Source: Nitrosomonas oligotropha (GTDB lineage Bacteria; Pseudomonadota; Gammaproteobacteria; Burkholderiales; Nitrosomonadaceae). From it: a stretch of 37,311 nucleotides of DNA. A model generated the notes under the pieces. The model saw only the letters and a program-made list of their open reading frames with translations, did no database searches and was not told the origin of the DNA. This document shows positions 24,720 through 31,118 of this stretch, piece after piece (positions within the stretch are counted from its first letter, which is position 1; each line of letters starts with the position of its first letter). A program made the translations under genes and the position numbers. The stretch is taken from assembly GCF_009833085.1 (NCBI RefSeq), contig NZ_QRBZ01000041.1, forward strand, positions 1 to 37,311, in the 5' to 3' direction.

Positions 24720-25483
24720 TTCTTCAATGGATTCGGTAATTCAAAATAGCCTTGGCGTATCTGTTTCTTCAAGGAATCGAACAAATTCTTGATACGCTCC
24801 ATGTCCGCCGTGTTATCCACCAGCTCGTATTTCCAGCTGCCATCTTCCGCACGCCGCGCCATTCCGCTCTGATTGTCGCGAGTTTGGAAAAAGAGAAATA
24901 CCGTGCCGAGCTTGGCGATATCCACCAGCACTTTCTCTCCATTCAAAGGGATGGTCTGCTGATAAATTCCGTTTTCCTTGCTCAGGCGAATTTCATCTTC
25001 GATCAGTGACCAGGCCTGGCTAACCGCTTTATTCGGGTCGATCAGGCGGTTGGCGATATTATTTTCCAGGTCGTCAATGGCTTTGATGCGGTCTTCCATC
25101 TTGAATGGAAAACCGCTTTGAATATGGCGCTTATAATCACTCAGTAACGTCAGCAGAACAGGTTTCAGGCTTTCCCCGGATTGCTCCGCTTTTTTGGCGC
25201 TCTCGGACAGCTTGCCGATCGAATGTTGCAGCTTTTCGATGCTCAGTTTTTGCCTTCTTTCCTCCACACTCAAATCCGCCAATTGCGAATTGAGCGCGGA
25301 TATTTTGCTGCTATGTTTTTCCTTCTCCAGATCCAGTTGCGTTTGCAGTGTTTCAACCTCACCGCGCATCTTGGCCAGCGATTTGGCCAGATTTTCCAGA
25401 TTGCTCGCCGTTGCCGCCGGTGCGGAAAGCAACAGCACCAATCCGCCCAGCCCGATTATTCTTTTACCCCAATGAATACGCAT
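24716..25483 (-). CDS. DUF3450 periplasmic coiled-coil protein
   Basis: A 255-residue exported protein opening the TonB operon. A signal peptide (about 8-26, ending ATAS) precedes a long coiled coil (about 30-105) and a DUF3450 domain recognised by GFPFKMEDRIKAIDDLEN and LIEDEIRLSKENGIYQQTI. DUF3450 proteins regularly precede ExbB-ExbB-ExbD-TonB-TPR in proteobacteria, but their task is unclear. A GAGGG site precedes the ATG, and a Pho-box promoter lies 27-60 bp upstream. Confidence 0.9.
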   Translation of the reverse strand: MRIHWGKRIIGLGGLVLLLSAPAATASNLENLAKSLAKMRGEVETLQTQLDLEKEKHSSKISALNSQLADLSVEERRQKLSIEKLQHSIGKLSESAKKAEQSGESLKPVLLTLLSDYKRHIQSGFPFKMEDRIKAIDDLENNIANRLIDPNKAVSQAWSLIEDEIRLSKENGIYQQTIPLNGEKVLVDIAKLGTVFLFFQTRDNQSGMARRAEDGSWKYELVDNTADMERIKNLFDSLKKQIRQGYFELPNPLKK

Positions 25484-25509
25484 AAATCCCTCATCAATAA
25501 TGCCCGTGC

Positions 25510-25543
25510 ATACTACAAGTTGAATATGTCACTTTCATGACAG
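25510..25543 (-). promoter_or_regulatory. Pho-box promoter of the DUF3450-ExbB-ExbD-TonB operon
   Basis: On the minus strand CTGTCAT-GAAA-GTGACAT (25526-25543) gives half sites of 7/7 and 5/7. Exactly 10 nt later is TAGTAT (25510-25515), four of six -10 positions. The leader is about 20 nt and carries GAGGG before the DUF3450 ATG. A third CTGTCAT-like element, ATGTCAT on the plus strand (25548-25554), continues the 11-bp ladder. Confidence 0.75.
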
Positions 25544-25604
25544 TTCGATGTCATTTAACGAAGCGCTACCGCAGTCACCGGCGAGGAAACCGGGAAGTAT
25601 CCCG

Positions 25605-25638
25605 ATGTCATGAAACTTTTATATTGCACCCTTAAGAT
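25605..25638 (+). promoter_or_regulatory. Pho-box promoter of psiE
   Basis: ATGTCAT-GAAA-CTTTTAT (25605-25622) gives half sites of 6/7 and 5/7. After 10 nt comes TAAGAT (25633-25638), the same -10 hexamer as at pstS. The leader is about 27 nt, ending with GAGGAG before the psiE ATG. Confidence 0.78.
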
Positions 25639-25671
25639 GGCGATTCATGCGATTCAACGAAGAGGAGAAAT

Positions 25672-26121
25672 ATGATGATCAATCAATCGATTGCCAAAGA
25701 GAAAAGCGTATTTTTATTGACCGATAGCGATTGGCATACGCGCACGATTCAGTTCATCGTGGGTATTCTGATGCTGGCTTTGTATGTGTGGATTGGCGCG
25801 GGCGTGCTGAACTTACTGTTCAATTTGCCGGAGATTCTGAAGAACGGCTGGGCGCAAATCGCCGAGCACATCATCGTCGACATCGTGCTGATCCTGGCGA
25901 TTCTGGAACTGATCCGTATTTTGCAGTCCTACCTGTCGGTCGGACGCGTCAAGGTCACGTTCATTCTGGATGTGGCGCTGGTGGTGCTGATCGGCGAACT
26001 GATCGGGCTGTGGTACAAAGAATATACTTTCGTCGAAGTCGGCCTGCACATCGCCGTCATCACCGTGCTGATTTTGCTGCGGATTGTGTCGATCCGGTTT
26101 TCGCCGAATGTGATTGATTAA
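25672..26121 (+). CDS. psiE: Phosphate-starvation-inducible PsiE-like membrane protein
   Basis: A 149-residue inner-membrane protein with four helices at about 27-52, 66-86, 95-112 and 120-140. The family signature is seen in EHIIVDIVLILAILELIRILQSYL and TFVEVGLHIAVITVLILLRIVSI. PsiE proteins are induced by phosphate limitation in E. coli; the biochemical role is not known. The AGGAG site lies 4 nt from ATG 25672 and 7 nt from ATG 25675, so the protein may begin at the second Met. It is monocistronic, divergent from the TonB operon, with its own Pho box. Confidence 0.92.
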   Translation: MMINQSIAKEKSVFLLTDSDWHTRTIQFIVGILMLALYVWIGAGVLNLLFNLPEILKNGWAQIAEHIIVDIVLILAILELIRILQSYLSVGRVKVTFILDVALVVLIGELIGLWYKEYTFVEVGLHIAVITVLILLRIVSIRFSPNVID

Positions 26122-26291
26122 GCAAAATTGAAACGGACATTGCACCCGGCGAGACCTTTTCATAACCAAGCACTTGTGGAATCAGAGGAATTTCTGAGAA
26201 TACTATTTCTTTTGTGAAACCGGTTAAGCAAACCGTCACTAATTCCTTATCAATCACGAAAGATCAAGAAAAAACAATCAGACAGCGGCTA

Positions 26292-26729
26292 TCACTGTTC
26301 AGCGTTTAAGTTGATCTTTTGGAATGACAGAAATCGCTGTAGCTTTTTAGTAAGGCGTTCTTTCTCGCTGAGTTCACATTCCCAGACAACAACGACTCCC
26401 CAGTTTTCTGCTCGCAATGAGGCGATATTCTCAGCATCGCGCTGCTGGTTCCGTGCGATTTTTGGTATCCAATAATCCCGGTTTGACTTGGGTTTTCGAA
26501 TGCCCTCAGCACAGTGATGACCATGCCAGAAACAACCATGAACGAAAATTGCGAGCTTTCGTCCTATCCATGCCAGATCGGGCTTCCCTGGCAAATCCTT
26601 CCGGTGGATGCGATAGCCTGAAAATCCAATCTCCCGGCAAAGCCGCCGTACAGCTAGCTCTGGTGCCGTATTTTTGCCCCGGATTTGCCGCATGTTTTTT
26701 GAACGGCGGTCAGGGGTTAATTTATCCAT
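26292..26729 (-). CDS. vsr: Very-short-patch mismatch endonuclease Vsr
   Basis: A 145-residue endonuclease that nicks beside T:G mismatches left by deamination of 5-methylcytosine. Catalytic and intercalating residues fall at the same numbers as in E. coli Vsr: D51 (LPGKPDLAW), H64, F67, W68 and H69 in VHGCFWHGHHC. This exact numbering supports the ATG at 26729, which lies 2 nt after the HNH stop, over a longer frame reaching 26792. It is the third gene of the methylase-HNH-Vsr operon and should protect the methylated sites from C-to-T mutation. Confidence 0.95.
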   Translation of the reverse strand: MDKLTPDRRSKNMRQIRGKNTAPELAVRRLCREIGFSGYRIHRKDLPGKPDLAWIGRKLAIFVHGCFWHGHHCAEGIRKPKSNRDYWIPKIARNQQRDAENIASLRAENWGVVVVWECELSEKERLTKKLQRFLSFQKINLNAEQ

Positions 26730-26731
26730 TG

Positions 26732-27355
26732 CTACTTGCTTTGGGCTGCAATTTCCTCGGCCGCTTGCTTCGGGAATTTTGCTATCAGCCACTTCAACGC
26801 TTCAAGCTGATCTGCTGAAGTTGCCCTGCGTATCTGAATTAGAAGCTGTTTCAGGTCTGGGCGGATAAGCGTGGCATTTTGCGCCCCTTCGTTACAGATA
26901 GAGCATACCGCCCGGAGATTGGAGTGTTCATCACTGCCGCCCTTGCTTTTGTCGATAATGTGTCCAATGTGCAGACGCGTCTTGCGTGTAGGGTCATAAG
27001 GATGAGGTTCTCCCGCGACCGCGCCGCACATTTGGCAAGTAAAACCATTACGATCGAGGACATACGCACGGGTTTCTTTTGAAATTACCCGCTCAAAGGC
27101 CGGTTGCGGCTTCGGCGTTTCAAGTAAATATTGGCCTGGTTTCAATTCGCTGCGGTCATTGTGCGTGAGAATCAAATAGCCTTCTTCTGTGCGCAGCTCA
27201 CGTACACGCCGTGCCCACTCTGATTGATTATCCGCAACAGCACGCAATTCATCAGAATCCATGACGCGGCCTATATTCGCCAGAAAATGCGCGCGGAGCT
27301 TTCCACGAGCGCCGCCCCTTTGGTTCTTCGCTTTTGGCGCTTTCTCTTTTGCCAT
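26732..27355 (-). CDS. HNH endonuclease, probable restriction enzyme
   Basis: A 207-residue HNH nuclease. Residues 1-90 form a basic N-terminal region followed by a winged-helix-like segment (MDSDELRAVADNQSEWARRVRELRTEEGY), likely for DNA recognition. The HNH domain (about 95-165) has two zinc knuckles, C107-x2-C110 and C151-x2-C154, and the nuclease core LHIGHIIDKSKGGSDEHSNLRAVC. The start is 2 nt after the methylase stop (TAATAATG) and the stop is 2 nt before vsr. Position between a C5 methylase and Vsr makes it the best candidate for the cognate type II restriction enzyme (inference). The recognition site cannot be read from the sequence. Confidence 0.88.
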   Translation of the reverse strand: MAKEKAPKAKNQRGGARGKLRAHFLANIGRVMDSDELRAVADNQSEWARRVRELRTEEGYLILTHNDRSELKPGQYLLETPKPQPAFERVISKETRAYVLDRNGFTCQMCGAVAGEPHPYDPTRKTRLHIGHIIDKSKGGSDEHSNLRAVCSICNEGAQNATLIRPDLKQLLIQIRRATSADQLEALKWLIAKFPKQAAEEIAAQSK

Positions 27356-27357
27356 TA

Positions 27358-28317
27358 TTACGCCCGCTTAAGCTTTGTTTTTGCAGCGGCATTAAGAGCT
27401 GCTTGAATCTGAATACCTACCGCATGAGCAACAGGCGGAGGAAACGCATTGCCAACTTGCCGGTAGGCGGCAGTTTTCTTCCCGCTAAATTGCCAATGAT
27501 CTGGAAAACCCTGAATGCGCGCAGTCATCCGGACTGTGAGTCTGGGCATGCCAACAAAATCTTTTTCAGGTGCCGCATCAGCAATTCCCATTCCATCAAC
27601 ACCAATTGACGCCCATGACTTCTTTGCCCGGGTTGGACCAAGGTCGGGACCTCCGTGTTTTTTGCTTCCACCCACCAGCGTTGGAGCAATATCACACGCA
27701 CGTTCACGCCACTGCTTAGCACCACACCAGCCGTTTGCTGCCATCAAGTCAAAAAGGGCTGCGCCAACTGTTGGCGGTGGGGACGCCAGCGCCAGCGGCC
27801 AATTGAAATATTCCGCGGCGGTTTTCTTTAATGCCACGAAAACAACGCGAGGGCGCAATTGCGGCACGCCAAAATCACTAGCGTTCAATAGACGCCATTC
27901 GGCGATGTACCCCAGTTTTTTCAAGTCAGAAATAATTTTCGCGCGATACTCATCGAAAACCGAATCGAGCAAGCCACGCACATTCTCGAGCATTACAGCT
28001 TGCGGTTTGCACTCAGATACTAGCCTGATAGCTTCCGGAAACAAGTCGCGCTCATCTTCGCCGCCTAATTGCTTACCCGCCTTTGAAAAGGGCGGGCAAG
28101 GCACTCCACCTGCAAGAAGCTCGACTCCTTTCCACTTTCCAGCTGAATAGTGATGCAGATCTCCTTCTGTCACGTGCCAGTGATTCCGGTTGATTCGAAG
28201 GGTTTGGCAAGCTACGGCATCCAGCTCTACGAGGTTGACGTGATCAAAACCGGCTTGTTCCAAGCCTAGAGCCTGACCGCCAGCGCCAGCACAAATTTCT
28301 ATTGATGTAAGTGGCAT
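27358..28317 (-). CDS. DNA (cytosine-5) methyltransferase
   Basis: A 319-residue type II C5-cytosine methylase using S-adenosylmethionine. Motif I is ICAGAGGQALG (8-18). Motif IV has the catalytic C74 in GGVPCPPFSKAG, where the usual PCQ is PCP. Motif VI is ENV (111-113), motif VIII QLRPR (153-157). The target-recognition region is about 185-265, and motifs IX/X are seen in RMTARIQGFPDHW and QVGNAFPPPVA. It heads a tightly spaced operon with the HNH nuclease and Vsr, forming a complete restriction-modification unit. A separate controller gene is not visible. Confidence 0.95.
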   Translation of the reverse strand: MPLTSIEICAGAGGQALGLEQAGFDHVNLVELDAVACQTLRINRNHWHVTEGDLHHYSAGKWKGVELLAGGVPCPPFSKAGKQLGGEDERDLFPEAIRLVSECKPQAVMLENVRGLLDSVFDEYRAKIISDLKKLGYIAEWRLLNASDFGVPQLRPRVVFVALKKTAAEYFNWPLALASPPPTVGAALFDLMAANGWCGAKQWRERACDIAPTLVGGSKKHGGPDLGPTRAKKSWASIGVDGMGIADAAPEKDFVGMPRLTVRMTARIQGFPDHWQFSGKKTAAYRQVGNAFPPPVAHAVGIQIQAALNAAAKTKLKRA

Positions 28318-28651
28318 TCTACCCTCCTGTAAGACGCAGGCTCATTTTACGTTCTTTGGCTTCAGTTTGCCATGTGGTACCAATGTGATCCTCGCTTAAT
28401 ATATCCGGTATTTAGTCCAATAATCATGATCTATATGATTCAAGCACCGGAAAAAATTAAACACAGTATGGTACTGATGAGTTTACTATCAACCCGCTTT
28501 CTTTCGCCAAATCGAATTGATTGAATCATGCACATCGCTTGTATCGCGTTTCCCCATTCGTGACAAATAATATTACCTTCACCGTATTGTCATAAATATG
28601 TAACGCATTCTTTATATGATTGCAGTACTTTTAACTGTAATGGAGTGGTTG
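28318..28651. other. 334-bp intergenic region between methylase and phoB
   Basis: No gene is seen. It contains the phoB Pho box near its right end and a small inverted repeat (AATCAT at 28422-28427 with ATGATT at 28435-28440). The region is AT-rich relative to the flanking genes. No clear insertion-site repeats were found by eye. Confidence 0.5.
28587..28620 (+). promoter_or_regulatory. Pho-box promoter of phoB (autoregulatory)
   Basis: TTGTCAT-AAAT-ATGTAAC (28587-28604) gives half sites of 6/7 and 4/7. After 10 nt is TATGAT (28615-28620), five of six -10 positions. The predicted start near 28627 lies downstream of a possible ATG at 28616, which supports the internal phoB start at 28652. Autoregulation of phoB is known in E. 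coli. Confidence 0.75.
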
Positions 28652-29380
28652 ATGGCTGTCACCATACTCGTTGTCGAGGACGAACATGCAATCCAGGAGC
28701 TGATCGCGCTGAATCTTAAGAAAGCGGGGCATATCGTTTTGTGCGCGGACGATGCCGAGCAAGCCAGAAAAATGGTCAATAACGTTCTGCCAGATCTGAT
28801 TTTGCTCGACTGGATGCTGCCGGATATGAGCGGCGTGGAATTTGCGCGTAAATTAAGACGGGAAGAACGCACCAAAGCGATCCCGATCATTATGCTCACC
28901 GCGCGCGTGCAGGAAAGCGACAAAATTGCCGGTTTGGAAGCCGGTGCGGATGATTACGTCACCAAGCCCTTCTCACCCCGGGAATTACTCGCCCGCATCA
29001 AAGCCGTGCTGCGCCGCCGTTTGCCTGAGATGTCCGACGACATCATCGAGTCCGGCGGGTTGAAACTGGATCCATCGACACATCGGGTGCATGTGCAGGC
29101 CGGTGATGAACCGTCAAAACCGGTAGAGATTGCGCTCGGCCCGACCGAATTCCGTTTGCTGCATTTCCTGATGGCGTACAAGGAACGCGTGCACACGCGC
29201 GCGCAATTGCTCGACCGTGTCTGGGGCGATCATGTGTTTATCGAGGATCGCACCGTCGACGTGCATATCCGCAGGCTGCGCAAGATTCTGGAGGCCGTAG
29301 GAAAAGAAAATCTGGTGCAAACCGTGCGCGGCACCGGCTACCGGTTCTCCGTTGAACATCATGAAGAGCATGTCGAATAA
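28652..29380 (+). CDS. phoB: Phosphate regulon response regulator PhoB
   Basis: A 242-residue OmpR-class transcription factor activating the Pho regulon. The receiver has the acidic pair E9/D10, phospho-acceptor D53 in LLDWMLPD, T83 and K105 (DDYVTKPFS). LLDWMLP and the RVQESDKIAGLEAGADDYVTKPFSPREL stretch are characteristic of PhoB. The winged-helix domain (about 145-235) includes LGPTEFRLLHFLM, RVHTRAQLLDRVWGDHVFIEDRTVDVHIRRLRKIL and the wing VRGTGYRF. ATG 28652 follows GGAG at 6 nt and lies downstream of the Pho-box promoter. No phoR follows; a terminator does. Confidence 0.95.
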   Translation: MAVTILVVEDEHAIQELIALNLKKAGHIVLCADDAEQARKMVNNVLPDLILLDWMLPDMSGVEFARKLRREERTKAIPIIMLTARVQESDKIAGLEAGADDYVTKPFSPRELLARIKAVLRRRLPEMSDDIIESGGLKLDPSTHRVHVQAGDEPSKPVEIALGPTEFRLLHFLMAYKERVHTRAQLLDRVWGDHVFIEDRTVDVHIRRLRKILEAVGKENLVQTVRGTGYRFSVEHHEEHVE

Positions 29381-29440
29381 ATCGAAGCGCCCGTTTCTAC
29401 CGCATCCTCAACACCGTACGATTTAAGAACTTCACAAAAA

Positions 29441-29466
29441 AAGAAACCCGCAGCAGCGGGTTTCTT
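29441..29466. terminator. Bidirectional terminator between phoB and the porin-cytochrome gene
   Basis: AAGAAACCCGC and GCGGGTTTCTT pair perfectly (11 bp) around AGCA. On the minus strand it is followed by a run of T, giving a strong terminator for the convergent porin-cytochrome gene; on the plus strand TTTCTTA gives a weaker one for phoB. Confidence 0.88.
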
Positions 29467-29488
29467 ACCGGTCGATCAGAGCTCAGCT

Positions 29489-30850
29489 TTAGAAAGCCAG
29501 CCAGCCATTCAAATAGAACGCGTCGTTATTCACCGCATTGCGGCCTAAACCGTCGTAATTGTGCACGCTACCGTTAAATTTGAAATTGTGAACATATTGC
29601 GCTGCTAAACGCAGATTGACGAACGTGCTCATCACCGAAGTATTCGTTTTACCGAACGGGGTATAGCTGACTTCGGCGATAAACGCTTGGCTTAGCGGAT
29701 TACCCGTGCGGCTGCCGCTGATCGGATCGCCAAAACTGTAGATGACCGTATCGGCCGTTCCGGTGGTTTGGTTATAAAACAGATTCAAACCGTACGTTTG
29801 CTGGAACGTATATCCGGTTCTTATCCGAACAGTGTCGAGATTACTTTTGAGCTTATCCGCGAATCCCAGCGCGGAACTGGCGTTCATGTTGCGGTTTTCA
29901 CGCAGATAGGTCGCGGTGAATTCATAAATGTGCAGGGGGTTGGCAAGATACTGATACGTAAGATCAAAGCCGAAATCATCGTACCGGTCGGTACCCGCAC
30001 CCGTGATGCGTTGCGGGTTCACATCGCCGTGCAACCCGTAAGCACCCACCGCGCCATAATGACCGCTCCAGTCCTTTTGCAGCGCAATCCGCCAATAAGG
30101 CGCACCGCCGCTGAGTCTGGCCTGTTCCGCATCGAATACGCTGATTCCTTTCTGGGCATTTTTCGGCAAACTGGTATAACCGCCCGCTTCCACATACAGC
30201 ATATCGTTCAGCATCATATACGCCGTCGCGCCGATCACCTGCGACCCGAGCGACTCAATCAAATTGGCTGCGGATTGGGTCGGCGCCAATGGCGATGAAC
30301 TCCACGGAAATCCCCAAGTCGGCGTGGTATTCCACAGATCGGTCACAGTCGGGTTGTTATTGGCCGTTAAACCGAACACCACTTTCTGACCGGCGACATC
30401 GGCGTGATCGGCAAAGCGGATATCGGTGTTATCCAGCACGCCGATGTTTTCCACACCATCGTAGGTTCCTTCGACAAACGCGCCGACCTTGGACGTCAGC
30501 CGGCCCGCCAGGAAAATGGCCGCCTCATCAATCGTGCCATTATCATTCTTGCTGAAACGCGGCGCTGCGCCACCGGCTTGGGCTTCCTGCGTATGCGTGT
30601 AAGAACCGCGGATCATGCCGCTGAGCGGGATGATATTGTTATTCTTACCATCGGTTTGCGTATAACCGTTGAGCTTGAAATTCCTGCCGACGGAAGTCAG
30701 GTTGGGACCGAATGATTGGACGTGGCAAGCGCTGCACGCGAAACCGGTCTGCCGCGCGAAACTGGGAAGCGCATTGGCGCTGGAACTCAGTAGAAAAAAT
30801 AGCAAAAAGAAAACAAACAGCGATACTGTGCTCTTAGTTACGGTCATCAT
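29489..30850 (-). CDS. Cyc2-like outer-membrane porin-cytochrome c fusion
   Basis: A 453-residue exported protein. A signal peptide (about 1-27, ending SSANA) precedes a single haem-binding motif C39-SA-C42-H43 within LPSFARQTGFACSACHVQSFGPNL, followed by GRNFKLNGYTQ. This short cytochrome head joined to a beta-barrel, with a terminal aromatic (NGWLAF), matches the architecture of Cyc2-type monohaem porin-cytochromes, some of which oxidise Fe(II) at the cell surface. The rest (about 75-453) has alternating beta strands and Gly/Asn turns typical of a 16-strand barrel. Electron donor and acceptor here are unknown. Tandem ATG codons at 30850 and 30847. It is monocistronic, with a terminator behind it. 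Confidence 0.82.
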   Translation of the reverse strand: MMTVTKSTVSLFVFFLLFFLLSSSANALPSFARQTGFACSACHVQSFGPNLTSVGRNFKLNGYTQTDGKNNNIIPLSGMIRGSYTHTQEAQAGGAAPRFSKNDNGTIDEAAIFLAGRLTSKVGAFVEGTYDGVENIGVLDNTDIRFADHADVAGQKVVFGLTANNNPTVTDLWNTTPTWGFPWSSSPLAPTQSAANLIESLGSQVIGATAYMMLNDMLYVEAGGYTSLPKNAQKGISVFDAEQARLSGGAPYWRIALQKDWSGHYGAVGAYGLHGDVNPQRITGAGTDRYDDFGFDLTYQYLANPLHIYEFTATYLRENRNMNASSALGFADKLKSNLDTVRIRTGYTFQQTYGLNLFYNQTTGTADTVIYSFGDPISGSRTGNPLSQAFIAEVSYTPFGKTNTSVMSTFVNLRLAAQYVHNFKFNGSVHNYDGLGRNAVNNDAFYLNGWLAF

Positions 30851-30994
30851 TCAGCCCTATTTATATATGAAAAATGAAACTAAAAATTATTCAAAAAAAT
30901 CGTTTGTCTAACTAAAATACCAACTACTCAATCCACATTATCGAAGTAATCCTGTTATTTTCAGGGACATTTTATTCTCAGATATATTAATTTT

Positions 30995-31034
30995 TTGTGA
31001 AATTGACTGAAAAAAATTGTGAAGTATTAGTGAA
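30995..31034 (+). repeat. Four GTGAA-type elements with 11-bp spacing upstream of the protease gene
   Basis: TTGTGAA-ATTG-ACTGAAA (30995-31012) and TTGTGAA-GTAT-TAGTGAA (31017-31034) each pair 7-bp elements 4 bp apart, the layout used by OmpR-class regulators. They are 85-125 bp upstream of the metalloprotease start in the divergent region with the porin-cytochrome gene. Match to the PhoB consensus is poor. Confidence 0.35.
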
Positions 31035-31118
31035 GATAGACAGACGGGCAACAACGATTTAGATTAGCAACTATCACCAAGGCCGATTCCTCAATTTACC
31101 GGTTACCAAGGACTCATT

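Noticed and set aside
27515..28150. 211-codon plus-strand frame within the methylase gene
   Set aside because: Antisense to a methylase with all catalytic motifs; low-complexity Ser/Ala-rich translation typical of a shadow frame.
28561..28586. Second Pho box on the minus strand toward the methylase (TTGTCAC)
   Set aside because: Only one half site is present; the 7-bp element at the required spacing on either side does not match.
31017..31050. Possible Pho box before the metalloprotease
   Set aside because: Half sites match CTGTCAT poorly and no -10-like hexamer occurs 10 nt downstream, unlike the five accepted Pho promoters.
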